This document shows, one piece after another, positions 46,863 through 58,925 of a stretch of 64,000 bases of DNA; within the stretch, counting starts at the first letter, position 1; each line of letters starts with the position of its first letter. The translations under genes were made by a program, and so were the position numbers. The notes under the pieces are model-generated. The model had not been told where the DNA came from. It made no database searches and saw only the letters and a program-made list of their open reading frames with translations. The DNA comes from Cyathus striatus (Eukaryota > Basidiomycota > Agaricomycetes > Agaricales > Nidulariaceae): NCBI GenBank assembly GCA_025738555.1, contig JAOVFP010000001.1:62001-126000 (forward strand), given 5' to 3'.

Positions 46863-46936
46863 AACCCATACCGGCCACCTCATAATTCTCAGAACAAGCT
46901 AAAATCGTCGTTCACAACCATCTAAAACTAGCAAAC

Positions 46937-47378
46937 ATGCAATTCAAACTATCCACAATCACCCTCGCTCTCGCAACTCTTGCTGTCGCCACGCCGACTC
47001 GTCGGACCGACACCCCCGCCAGCGATTGCAACACCGGTGACCTCCAGTGCTGCGATACCACTGGGACAGCTACCACCCCGAGCATTGCGACCCTCTTGAC
47101 GCTTTTGGGCGTCGTCGTGCCCGATATCACTGCTTTGATTGGTGCTACTTGCTCGCCTATCTCTGCTGTTGGTTTAGGAGGCAATTCTTGGTATGACTTA
47201 TTTTATGTGTCTGAGATGGATGTCGTTAATAAAATGGTTTATAGCACTGCGCAGCCTGTATGTTGCAGCAATAATACATTCAGTAAGTTCTGCAATGGTA
47301 TCAGTGTATACACATCTGACGATTCATGTAGGCGGTGTAATTGCCTTGGGATGCACTCCTGTCAATATCAACCTTTAA
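46937..47378 (+). CDS. Class I hydrophobin
   Basis: Three exons: join(46937..47190, 47245..47282, 47332..47378), 112 aa, introns 54 and 49 nt. Hydrophobins are secreted, assemble at air-water interfaces and coat hyphae and spores. Signal peptide at residues 1-18 (MQFKLSTITLALATLAVA). Eight Cys in the order C-x6-CC-x32-C-x12-C-x5-CC-x12-C-x7, within the class I spacing. Between Cys3 and Cys4 lies the hydrophobic stretch IATLLTLLGVVVPDI. The first intron splits the Cys5 codon and the second lies between Cys7 and Cys8, a common pattern in Agaricomycete hydrophobins. The frame ends TPVNINL. Looks functional. Confidence 0.93.
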
Positions 47379-47652
47379 CTGGAGTGGCTATAGGACGACG
47401 GGTTAGGGATGTTTAGTACGGAATATGGTGTACTATGGCTACTTACAAATGAGATATGTTGGAGAAAATTGTGTCATGGATATAAGTAGCATTCACTAGT
47501 TATCGGTCCTGTAAATGCAAACTTCCTAGCTATATTTATTTTCTTTCCAAGCGGCTTTCCGATTTGATCTCTATAATCCAAGTCTATGATCATGGCTCGG
47601 GTTGGTTCGGGTTGGTTAATAACTTTGAAGCAGGAGCAAGGGTGTTTCTTCT

Positions 47653-47955
47653 GTGGTTACTTCACCTTGTCTCCCTGATATACCGTTTCCTCAGCTAAAA
47701 ACACTTGAACTTCATATATTTTGTACATTACCAGACCGCATAGTCGAAGGTGTGATATCGATGCTACAAACGAGACTCGCCTGCTATATCAAACACACTG
47801 CAGATTCAGGAGCTAATGGTGACTCTGGAAAACCAGAGAATCGGTTGACATTGGTTTATATGTCCTCTGCATTAAAGATAGATATCGCTCACGAGAAGGC
47901 ACTTCAGTTAGACTTGGCTAGGGAGGTTGGAGTCGATTCGTCGAAGTCAAGTTAA
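47653..47955 (+). pseudogene. F-box C-terminal relic
   Basis: FPQLKTLELHIFCTLPDRIV and MLQTRL match the LFPQLxxLxI ... MLKSRL part of the CxxC-type F-box genes. The following part is divergent, and no upstream domains are present. Confidence 0.5.
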
Positions 47956-48309
47956 TATTTCATCAGTGGAATGTCAGATATTAGCGCTGATTTTATGTAA
48001 TACATCTTGATGTACACCACATCTAAGCGCTCATGTGGCCACGACGTGTCGGAGTACTGACAAATACTTGCATACGCAGATCGATTGACAGTGCTCAATG
48101 GGGAGATCAGCTTTTAATCAGCTTAGTATGAAACAGTGTCGATAGGCTGTGGGAGGCTGTACGAAGTACATCATACAGTAGAGGCTGTGTTTCGCGAACC
48201 ACTCAGACATAAATAGTCATGCATCATGATTGCAGTCCGACGGTCAGAAGCCAGAACCCTTTTCCTGCTCATATACTATACCTTCTCTGGCCACAACATC
48301 AAACGATAG
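47956..48309. other. Upstream region of F-box gene D
   Basis: No gene or repeat recognised. Confidence 0.5.
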
Positions 48310-50078
48310 ATGGACTCACTGTGTAGTATTCCTCTAGGGAGTCAGAGACAGGCATTTATCGTGTACGTTCAGGACTTATAGAACCCGCCTTAGATTGTCA
48401 TTCATATATATGCGCATTATTAAGGGCCCCGAGAGAGATATGCCAGTCTTGTCGCAATCCCAGTGGTCCTAAATTTATTCTCTCCAATCTAAGAAGACCT
48501 TCATATATACATCGCAACAGTGCCATTCCAACTGGTGCAGATCGTGACGTGGCAGAGTCAAATCTATCCTACGCGCAATCAGAGATATCCCACTTGGATA
48601 AGGAGATTAACCGACTTCAACAATCTTTGGAAACACTGAAGAATAGACGCGATGCACTACAGCAGTTTGAATTACCGGAACAAAGTCTATTCTCTCCTAT
48701 TCGAAAATTGCCTGCAGAATTGCTACGTCAGATATTTCTTCAACCTCACCTACATTCCAACCGCATTTCTGTTTGTTACAACCCACATGAATTTATTCGA
48801 ACGGCCACTCAAGTATCCTTTTACTGGCGCTCAGTAGCTCATTCATGTGCTACCCTCTGGTCGAAATTCAACGCACACCCCAATTCTAATATGTCATCGG
48901 CAGTCATAGCTATGATTGGGCCATTTATTGAAATGTGTATATTGCTTTCCAGCGAAGTCTCACTATGTATTTCTTTAGGAGCTGATTGCACCCCAGAAAT
49001 TCTGGGTGAACGCTGCATAACAACGATGGCACAGAGTGTTCATAGATGGAAGGATGTTACAATTTGGAATGGAAGGCTTTTAAAGGCCATAGAATCCCAT
49101 ATACCAACACATAAATCATTCACACATTTAGAGCAGCTAGATCTTGCTAGCATAACTGATCCTGTTACTCTAAAGTCTTCGCCAATGCTCACACATCTCG
49201 GTGTGTGGCAATTGGGACTTGCAGATACCACGGGACATACTATCAGTATTCAATCGGCCCCTTCACTCACGCATATCACTATCCAGGAAGTGATGAATCC
49301 CTTGGCATTTTTCAGCAACCTCCCCTGGGTGCAGCTTACAATTTTTGAATCAGATGGGAATGAATTCTCGCTTGATGAGCTTTACTATACACTTCAAAGT
49401 ATGCCAAATCTTAGATCTTTGAGCTTGAAAGGGCTTACCGAGACAACTCGGTCCATTACACTTTCACATCTGGAATCACTCAAGTTACATGGATTCGAGA
49501 ACACGAATGCATTGGAGATTCTGACAGCACCCCGCCTCAAGATGCTACATCTAGAAGGGGACTTTGACCCTGACTCTGTGGTTGAATTCCTTCAGCGTTC
49601 CAGGTGCTCGCTGGAGGAGTTTAGAATTCATTTGATGTTTATCGATGATACCTGGCAGATTCAAGAACTTAAAGACATCAAGAAATTACATTGGGAGGAT
49701 CCTCAATTTTTTTCTGATGGTGTCAATTGGCTAACGAATGGGAATGTTCCTGGCGTAGAAGATCTCTTTCCTCGGCTTGAAGTTCTAAATGTGTACGGTA
49801 TAGGTTTTGGTCTAGATGGATACACCAATGCGGTCGAAGACCTGAAAGACATGCTGAAGTCTCGGCTCTCACCTGTTCATCCTGAACAATCAGAAACAGT
49901 GCCAGACTCTATCAGCAATATACATGTTCTAAAGTCTGTGCATATCACCTACGATAAGGACTTTAGTGCAGATGAAATTAGTAGTTTGAAGGATTTTGTA
50001 CGGTCAGATGTGGTACGGATGTCTGGAGTTGACATGGTTATCAGTGATAACGGAGAAACGATCCTTATATCATTTTAG
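48310..50078 (+). CDS. F-box protein D (intact CxxC-type copy)
   Basis: join(48310..48362, 48425..50078), 568 aa, 62-nt intron with a GTACGT donor. Exon 1 MDSLCSIPLGSQRQAFIV joins APREICQSCRN, giving the CxxC. The coiled coil is LDKEINRLQQSLETLKNR, the F-box core is IRKLPAELLRQIFLQ, and about ten leucine-rich strands follow (LRSLSLKGL, LESLKLHGF, LKMLHLEGDF). It ends with the family tail SLKDFVRSDVVRMSG. Likely an SCF substrate receptor. The frame is intact from the first ATG. It provides the reference for judging the broken copies at 14122, 36517 and 41258. Confidence 0.85.
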
Positions 50079-51368
50079 CATCTTGTATTATAAAGTACTG
50101 ATACGCCGGCTTTTACAATAAACTTATTTTTCAATTATTATGGCATTTTATTCAAACTCCTATATCCTATCTGTGCAGATGCCGCCCCATGAGTACAAGA
50201 GTTGGAACGAGTCCCGAGTTGCCAATTATAGTATTTTATACAAAATACATTACTAAGGGAAGAGTACAAGGGCTGGGGCTGAGACCCGCGCTGCCAGCTA
50301 AAGTATCTCCTCGATACAAACCAAGGGTATGGAAAGATATATTATATGGGTTGCTGGCTTTCTGCACTTATTTAAATATGCTCTATTCATTTCTTAGTAG
50401 CCACTAAGCTACTTATTTAATTATTAGTATTCTATAACGAAGCCGCCGTACCACTCTTGCACACCTTGAATGGTGCTCTAGCACGAAGTCCAACGCATCA
50501 TACCATGTGCCATTATTATGTAATGCTCCGGAGGAAATTCCCGTTGCCTCGTCTCAAGGCTGTAGCAAAAGGATGTATCTCGTACTGCCCGTATCCGGAC
50601 CCAAATGGCTGCACTAGAGACATGTGCAAAACCATATGGGATGCTGTGAGCGAAACCACCAAGTATGGTACATATGCCATCACGCGCTATTGATGCGCGC
50701 ATCACAAAGAAGCCGTTAACTCCGAAATCCCATGTAACCGAGCGCGTACCTATATGCGCACGCGCTTTAGCGCATGTACCAAGCTAGTACCAACGCCGCA
50801 GCGTTTGAGGCGCCTTGGAAACAAGTTGTAACCATATGGATTACCATATGGAGGGTTCTCTGCACCTCTGAGAACCTATGGACAGTTTCAGAAGTAGATA
50901 TACGCCATTTATTTACACATATGATACGCTATTTTACGATTACAAATAACGTAGGTAGAACTGTAGTATATAACTTAGGGAAGGTAGTGTAGGTAGAGCC
51001 AAGTACTGCACGAGCTGTCTTCCGTTCTCAGAGTAGAGTAACGTTCTGGAATTAGTATTCGAAGTTTTTGACTAGTATCTGAAGTACCGAGTATTAGTTT
51101 GTTGAATTGAATATTAGAACTTCGAGTTTTTAACTGAAACTGCTCTTGAAGTCTCCGAAACCAAGCTTTAGAAATAACCCAGAATCATTATCTTGTTCTA
51201 TTTTCATATTGGAAATACATACACCCTTCGTACTAAATATAACTAACTTAGAGAATATATTTCTCGTTAGTGGTGCTACTGCTAATAATATAACGTAAAC
51301 CCAAGTTAGTCGTATCAGTACCATCCCCAATGCAAGTGCACAAATGCTCTTATATTCAGTACATTAAG
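50079..51368. other. No recognised gene
   Basis: Short frames at 50189, 50457 and 50774 have no domain. From 50680 to 50780 several GC-rich inverted motifs occur (TGCGCACGCGC, TAGCGCAT). It may be an old element, but no ends were found. Confidence 0.45.
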
Positions 51369-52423
51369 CTAGTTAAGGTCGGAAGAGTAAATAACGGACT
51401 TCTCCACATTATCCTTGAGAAGCCCAATCTTCCCCTTTGTAGCTTCAATCGCATCAAGTCCTAATGATACGTGAAGAGGAACATCTATGTCGTTAGCAAT
51501 TATATAGATCTCTCTGGCCGCTTTGTTGCTGTCTCCCATACCGGCCTGGTCACCAGTAACGAAGGAGCGCATAGCGGAGGTGGTATTTTCATAGTTCGAA
51601 TGAGGGGGAATTATAGTTAAGACGCCATGATCTAGTGCACGTGTCTTGAATGGTCCAAGGTCGAGTATTACGACCTATGAATTGCAATACTTAGCTCAGA
51701 AAAGATCGATAAGATGAAGAGACAGACCTTTATGTTCCACGAAGGGTCAACCTCCTTGGAAATAGCTTCACTCAAACCCACCAATGCTATTAACCCAGCC
51801 AGTCACGCCATACTTTAGTTTAATACAAGCATAAGTTACCGAATTTTCTGAATTCATAAGAATGTAAGTACCCTATTAGAAAGATATACGAAAATAACGT
51901 ACGTGGCAGAGTAATATCCACAGGCAGGGGTACCAAGAACCCCAGACACGGAAGACGCCTGTATCAGCCTTCCCCCAGAAGGCATATTGACGTCACGGAA
52001 AAACCGAATAGCTTCCCTGGATACATTGGCAGCGCCCCAGAAGTTCACTTCGAACATATCTCGAATGACTTTATCAGGAGATAGTTCCACTTCAGAGAGA
52101 ACGGCGAATCCAGCATTGTTGTATACGACGTCGATGCGACCGAATTTGTCGTGGGCCGTAGCAAATGCAGATATTATCTCTTCTGGTTTGGAGACGTTGA
52201 GTTTGACGATGAGAAGCTGGGATGAGCCATATTTTGAAGACAAATAGGATAGTGCTTCGGGTTTCCTAAGTGTTGCAACGACTATGTCTCCCTTGGAGAG
52301 AACATGTTTTACCACTGACAATCCGAGGCCACTCGAGGATCCAGTAACTAATAGGAAGTTAGACTAGGAACGTCATGGTATAGGTATAAGTATTAACGTA
52401 CCGAGCCATACTTTAGGGGTCAT
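51369..52423 (-). CDS. Short-chain dehydrogenase/reductase (SDR)
   Basis: Exons on the minus strand: 52402-52423 (MTPKVWL), 51903-52347, about 51728-51800, and 51369-51674; the first intron is 54 nt. The cofactor motif is TGSSSGLG (joined across intron 1), NNAG is in VVYNNAGFA, and the catalytic area reads SSVSGVLGTPACGYYSAT. The Lys expected three residues after the active Tyr could not be recovered: all splice choices near 51800-51850 lead to a stop or shift, while GLSEAISKEVDPSWNIK and VVILDLGPFKTRAL downstream are clearly SDR. The gene may be broken at that exon or have an unusual splice. Its promoter side faces the hairpin/tRNA-Glu block. Confidence 0.7.
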
Positions 52424-52618
52424 GTTGCTTTGAGTTGTAAAGTTCTGTCGAGGAAAAGTTGAGATTGAAGGAGAAGGTTCGTAGAGAGCACCCCCCCTTA
52501 TTTTTGCTTTATATCCCTCCGCATAGCATGAAACAAATGGAACGACTCCCTTCTCCAGGCCTCGTATTGACTACGCGAGAATCGCTATCAGTAAGCATTG
52601 TACACATATGAAATGGCG

Positions 52619-52653
52619 AATTCCCGGTTTAGACCCCGGCGCTGGCGGGAATT
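52619..52653. other. Conserved hairpin, copy 3
   Basis: Perfect AATTCCCG/CGGGAATT stem, about 195 bp from the SDR start and 490 bp from the tRNA-Glu. Confidence 0.6.
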
Positions 52654-53144
52654 AGGGGGGGACCCAACCCCACGGTCGATACCCATTTAGGACGTGGAAG
52701 TGCAATTTGCACTTGTTAGTAAGTAGACATATGACGAAAGTACTTACTAATGACATAGAGAACAGTAGGCTTCCTGAGCGACGACGAATACGGTTCTCTG
52801 TACATCCGTGGTGAGTCAGCAGCTGTGTTGACCGTTAGTTATTATAAGTATTACAATAACTGGGTAGCCAGTCTGGGAGTATAGGACATGGCTCCAAAGT
52901 TGATAGCACGGTGACATTGGACGGTAGGGTGTCCGCTGTCCAGAATCGCAAGATGTACCAGATCTGAGGTACTTTAATAGCGCAAAGCATGTGTAAAGTG
53001 GCTGCGGCTCAGCAAAAAGTGAATGCGAAAAACTTTCCAAAATGCGATTATGTACATTTCAGCTTTGGAAAACGACTATTATGTAGTACAGATCGACGAT
53101 AAACCATTGAATCAGTATAAAAATATAATCACCTTGCACAAATT

Positions 53145-53233
53145 TTGGATACGGGGAATCGAACCCCGAGCTGCCGCGATCCTGGTTCAGAACCGTTGAG
53201 AGGCGGCAATGTTAGCCGTTACACCATATCTGA
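53145..53233 (-). tRNA. tRNA-Glu (CTC) with intron, slightly degenerate
   Basis: Identical layout to 40709-40797, including the 18-nt intron and perfect T- and anticodon stems. Two acceptor-stem pairs are lost (TCAGATA against TATCCAA). It may be weakly functional or at the start of decay. Confidence 0.75.
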
Positions 53234-53523
53234 GTCGTATGTTACTATTGAATGGGCACCTATTTTACGATCCACTCCTAAGGAGCGCAGATATTGTGAG
53301 TTAGCGACATCCAGGAGGACTTGAGGACATCGAGTAGCTCAAGTTCTCAAATTCAACAGAATATCAATCAGTAATCGTCAGAACTGGTGGCCTGGATCGT
53401 ATCATCATAATTTTACAAACTCAACACGAGTTGACAGTATGCCGCAAGTAGCAAGCAGTACGTTACTCAGACCACTGTCTATCCGAAATACAAAATATCA
53501 AAAGCCCTAACCTCTCTCGAATC

Positions 53524-55568
53524 CTACCAGCCAATCCAAATCAGAAATCCACACGTCCAAAAGCTATAGTCATAAAAGGACAAACGAACCTTCAATCCAA
53601 TAATTCTCTCCTCGTCAATCAATACCGCTTTATAATCAACCACCTCCTTCGAAATCGTACGGATGTAAGGCAGAAACGAAACCACCGGTTCCAGGAATGC
53701 GCTTTCCGAATCCGAATCGCCAGGAGCGATTGTGCTAGGATGTGTAACGAGCTCCCAATCTCGTAAGCTCCGCTCGTCGATTGAGTTGTGAGAGATTGCA
53801 TCGCGAACTCTCCCCTTTCCAAAGTCTAATACCTCGATATGCCGACCACCTGAGACAGAGACGGGAGGTGTAAGACGGACATAACGAGTCCCGCTGGTGG
53901 TTGTTATATATTCGGATATTTCTTGTGCGTAAGTGAACCATCGGGTTATGTTGGGACCCCAAGTTGACCAATGTACTGTGAATTCGTCAGGGTGCGGGTG
54001 GGTTTCGTTGGAGGATGACATCGATAGATCGTTCTCTATTGTGTAGTTGTGTTCTGCTGCTGAACTTGTTCGGTTGTTCATAGACATAGGGGTGGCTGAG
54101 AGGGAGGATGATATCGTTGGAGTGGATTGTGAGCTCTCTGGATCAAATACGTCAAGAACCAATTCAACTTTCTGTCCCCTTTCACCCTCACCCTCAGAAT
54201 TACTCTTAACCCAACTTAAAGCAGAAAAACCACCCCACTCCAGTACCTCCTCCCTCTGAACCGGCTCCTTAGAACCACGCATAAAAGCCTCTAGGGAAGG
54301 CAAAACGAGCCCAACAAGCATATCCCGATGTACCACAAAAGCGAAACTCTCGAACGGCCGTTGGTCGAGTACGTAGCAGGTGTCGATCATAAAGAGAATA
54401 AGGGCGTCTTGCACGCGGTTTCTGAAGGGGAGACTGTATGATGAGGTTGTAAGAGGGGAAGGCGAGGAACAAAGAGGGGATGAGGGATCGTGTGGACTAG
54501 GTTCTCCGCGGGCTATGAAGGTGGACACTTCGATGCTATCGTTTAATTGTGGGAGGAAGATGGTTTTGAATAGCTGCAGGGGGAGATTTTCATCGGTGAG
54601 AGAGGTGGAAGAGGGAGGGACGTAGTAAGCGTCTAAGCTGAATTTATTGGGGTTCGGAAGGATGAATATGTCGTGTTGGAGGAATACTACGCCAACGTTT
54701 GATACATGTGTCGGTTTCTACAACATACATCAGATGTATAATTAAAAAAATAAAGAAGAGACGTGCAAATTTGAGGAGGCCAGACTTCCAATTGTACACG
54801 TACATCAATGGGCGGTGGTCCAGCGATTGAGGGTAATCGATACATAGAATGAGTGTGTCGCCGCTAATGTCGATTGTAATGCTCGGTGCACCTTGATCAA
54901 ATTCCACATTGCATACATGGATGATGGGTTCGAGAGCGTGGGGGTGTGGTTGATTGGAAGGCAAATGGAGGAGGTGGATATCGAGGCCTGGTGGGAAGTG
55001 TGTTGTTCTTGTTCTGCTGTTGCAGTCAAATTATTGGGAAGTTGGAAAGTAATATGGAAGAGGGGGCTTACTAGCATAGTAGAGCTATTAAATCGTTCTC
55101 GTCGATCGACAAGCCGAAGTCAGCTACCAGCTTCCCCACCGATACCACGTTCCATAGAACTTCATCCTCCTGAAGACGGGGTAGATAAGCATATTGAATA
55201 GCATGAGTCCCATCCCGACGAGTCCCATTACCAAAAAAATATGCTGTACGAGTAAGATCGTAGATCTCCGTAGACGGGAGTGTTACTTCTATATTGCGAA
55301 TGAACTTGTAGCTGAAAGAGTTCCATGCACGTTCACGGTCTTGGAGTAACGAAAGACATTTTGATATGGGGACGCGGTCGTGGGGAAAGTCTTCAACTCC
55401 TGCTTTGTCTTTTGCGAGAGCGTATTGGAGTCGGGGGGTGCCCATGACCGCGCGGAGGAGGAAGTGGGATATCAGTGTGCATGCGAGTAGGGAGCGCGTC
55501 GGGAGGTGAGCGAGGATGTGGATGATAAGTTCGAGTGGGAGCGCTGTGAGGGTCGGTTTGAGAGGCAT
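53524..55568 (-). CDS. F-box protein E (propeller-like C-terminus)
   Basis: Exon 1 55072-55568 starts MPLKPTLTALPLELIIHILAHLPTRS-type F-box (core LPLELIIHILAHLP, residues 9-22). A 55-nt intron (55017-55071) leads to exon 2, with blade-like strands ITIDISGDTLILCI and MYVYNWKSGLLKF. A third part starts near 54715 (PTHVSNVGVVFLQHDIFIL) and runs to the stop at 53524. The joint between exons 2 and 3 needs either a GC-AG intron or a frameshift; no GT donor keeps the frame. The last residues after IIGLK may belong to a further intron. This type differs from A-D and resembles F-box proteins with WD-like repeats. Limits of the model are uncertain, but the gene is clear. Confidence 0.65.
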
Positions 55569-56650
55569 TGGGGAGTGGATGGGTAGGAGAGGAGGAAGAC
55601 ATGGTGAGCTTGGGGTTGGGTAGAATGATGGATGGACCTACAGTTGTAAACCAATTGCAAACATGGTTGAACGCGGATCGTCGTTCCGAACCTGTATGTG
55701 GCGATATTTGTCGATATGTGGCGGGACGGTGGTTCACAAACACAGCAGTGAAACCAGCGCTTCAGCCAAGCTTCTGCTGTTTTTTCCCAAGTTTTTCCAA
55801 TCATATGTATATCATTTTACATGTACTCTGTCGCATTATCTGAAAGATCAGCGGATTACCAGTGGCGGTACTACTTATAGTGCACCAGTGAAATGCTACC
55901 CGTTCACACTTAAGTATTTGCAGTGCGAGTTCGATTCTCGCTACTTACTCAAGTCATACTTATTCCTGTGGTTCTGTAAGCTATTTTGCCTACTATATAT
56001 ATGGACTCATTGTGCGAAGGCGCTTCCAGTTAATTTTATTGTGACTTGTAGCTTCCGAAAAATGTTATCGCCAGTGTGGTTTTTGTTGAATATAGCGATT
56101 ATAGCTAAACCATGAATAACTTATGTCAGTACCCACATTGAAGCTTGAATATCGAGTCTTACTGTTGTCCCTACCGTTTTGGATAAATATTGGCTACGTA
56201 TGATATCTTAAGACTTAAGATTTTAATACTATACGTAACTAAAATGCATTACTATCACCCACATCAACACATCCAACTGGAAAGGTCCGAACGGACATCG
56301 TATGCGATCAAAACGGATGATAATTTGTCGATTACTCATATCCATTTTCACTGAATAACTTAGTCTATCTATTCGCGTGGAGGCTCTGTCCTTTGATCTT
56401 TACGATGAATTACTATGGTCTCTGGCACAGGGATGCATACCAACCGATCAGTGTGCTCAGAACCATTGCATCTCGCCCCATCTACACACCTTGGAGTGTC
56501 CCGGAACTGCATAGTATCAACTCCTTGATCTGATCTGTAGTTTATGAGTGTCCGGATCCTTATAATATAAGGCATAATAACATCGCACTTGCATACCTTT
56601 GTACGACGTCTCCAGATCCTCTCTGAAAACATCAAAGCCGCCACAAAACT
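55569..56650. other. Intergenic, no recognised gene
   Basis: Frames at 55568, 55663 and 56369 lack domains. A perfect 5-bp stem with a TTCGATT loop at 55925-55941 looks like a tRNA T-arm, but no matching acceptor or D-arm was found. Confidence 0.45.
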
Positions 56651-58925
56651 ATGGCGCAAATTTCTCTAACAAAGGCGTACCTTCTTGCAGCTTACTGTGA
56701 GGTAAGCTTAGTTTATAGGTAATGGAATGCACAGCAGTTAATTTCTTGATACCAGGCACTAGCATATGGTAATGCTTCAGTACTAGCTGCAGTACAAGCC
56801 TTTACTAACTTGTAACACAGGTCTCTTCCTATGCCTCTTTGGAGTGACACTGTACTTGAAATTTAATCCCACTTATAATAAGGGAAGAAAGGACAATCAT
56901 ACATCGGTAATTATATCTCTATGTCTTGGTGTCAGAAGCGATTGAATGATCAATACATTGAAGGTCATGATGAGCATTTCGGCCATTATGTTTTTTACTG
57001 CCACATGTCATCTTGCTATTAATTGTTATCGCCTTCTTCTAGGCTACGCTGATGAACGTCTCGCTCCCTCTGGACCAGCTGTATATCTTAGCAACCACAA
57101 GACTTGGCACTATACTCTAAAAGATATTCTTTTTTGGGCTCAACAAACTCTTGGTAGTGCTGCGGGGGTGAGTTCCAGTTTACATGCCTCCATTGTAATG
57201 TTTTAAATAAACTGTAGATATATCGTACATGGGTACTATGGAGCTATGACCGGAAAGTGGTTGTTCTGTGTGGAAGGGGGGAGGAGACACGGGAGTCCGT
57301 TGGCGGGTACCTGTGCGTTAGAGTACGAGTAAACGAAGCTCTGGCAAGCGAAATGCGGTCCGTTAGACCACGTGAGTGACGCGTTCAACGGATTATGTAA
57401 TCCACACGCGGAAACAAATGCGACGCGTTTATACGTCGCGGGAGCGAAATACGAAGGGAAAGGGAAGAGGACGAATGAAGATGGGACTTAGCTAGTAGGG
57501 TACAAAGCACACAGAACAAAGAGAATAAAACCAGAAGTCGATCTGAGCTCAAAGCACGGTCTCGCAGAAAATACCGAGTGAACAGAAGATGTATTTCTCC
57601 CTCAGTGGGGAGTGGTTTATGTACAAATGAGAGATGGTCTGTGCAATGCGTTCTCTTGCGTCACAGACCCCAATATCTAGCTACAACACTATTCTATGTC
57701 ATGTCTAAGAGTCCTTGTCAAGCAACAAGAAGGAGAAGATGTCAAAAATTACCAAAACAGGAAAACTCGGACTTGGTGTTCTCGGGCGCAGTCCCGAGGC
57801 TTGGGGACTATTTGTGATCGCATCTGCTCCTCCTGCACAGAGCAGTCCCCAAACGGCTCAGTCGCAGCTCTGAAAAGCACCTAGCCCAACCCTCCTACTC
57901 CAGCAATTCCTAACACCTTTAATTAAGTAACGAAAAAAAAAGTAAGTAAAATCAAATAAAAGCGGAGAAAAAAAAGAAAAACAAAGCCACTATTGGCTGG
58001 CTACTTCTAACCCCGTACCGGTATCCCTCTCAATCGAAAGTCCTTGACAGGAGCCAGACAGCTCCCTTGAAACTCGCGCCAACGCGCTTCTTCCCTCAAG
58101 CAACCCCAATTTGGGCGTTTGGCAAGATCTATCAAGAAAAACAATTAGTAAGCGCCCTCCAGCTATCCTTCTCCGTCTCGAATTTGGTGGGCCCGGAGAA
58201 GGCTTCTCTCATCGGATCCAGCTACGGCCGATATTCATGAGTACGTCGAGAATTTCGGCCACATCTGCCAATTATATTACTTACAATGAATATAAGTATG
58301 CTCTTCTCGCATGTTATCCATCCTCCAGCAGTTGCATGCTTACATTTATGAATAGTTACTGGCTCCCTCATTTCCGTCGCATATACTAAAGAAGTATTCA
58401 ATGTTGTTGTGTCAAACAGTTTGATCACAACATATTACTCAGTCGCCTTCATTTTGAGTGTTATCACTGTTGGACTCATGAGCTACCGGATCTGGATTAC
58501 ACACAGAAATGCAGCCGATTATCATGCTGGAGAAGGAAAATTAATGTCTATTATGTGGATTTTGATAGAGTCTGCTGCTCTTCAGATAATAACGGAATTT
58601 ATACTTTTGGTTCTTTCCTTCTTACAAGAAAACTCTCGGTATATTGTACTTGAATTGATTACACCAATCGTTGTAAGTCTTCAGCTAATAGCATAAATAT
58701 TCATTCATTTTTTAACACTCAGTTTGGATGTAGGGTATCACATTCAACTCAATTACTGTTCGCATGAAACTCCAGTCACTCAAGGAGGCAGGAGAGCAGA
58801 CGAAGGATACAAATAACCCTATACAGACTATTGGAAGTATGCCTCTGCGTTGTATTAAAATAAACGACACCAAAGAAGTTGAGGATGAATTAGTAAATTC
58901 AAGGACATCTGAAAGTTCCATATAA
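56651..58925 (+). pseudogene. Seven-helix membrane protein, split by an insertion
   Basis: The 5' part is join(56651..56701, 56756..56768, 56821..56906, 56964..57167, 57218..~57272), giving MAQISLTKAYLLAAYCEALA, helix GLFLCLFGVTLYL, helix VMMSISAIMFFTATCHLAI and IYRTWVLWSYDRKVVVL. The 3' part resumes near 58342 with GSLISVAYTKEVFNVVVSNS, helix TTYYSVAFILSVITVGLM, helix SAALQIITEFILLVLSF, a 50-60 nt intron, then GITFNSITVRMKLQSL and a stop at 58923-58925. About 0.9-1.0 kb between them (about 57273-58215) does not code for the missing loop and helices and looks inserted. Such proteins are common in Agaricomycetes; their role is unknown. Confidence 0.65.

Noticed and set aside
55925..55941. tRNA-like T-arm GCGAG-TTCGATT-CTCGC
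   Set aside because: No acceptor, D-arm or anticodon arm can be paired with it in the flanking 120 bp on either strand.
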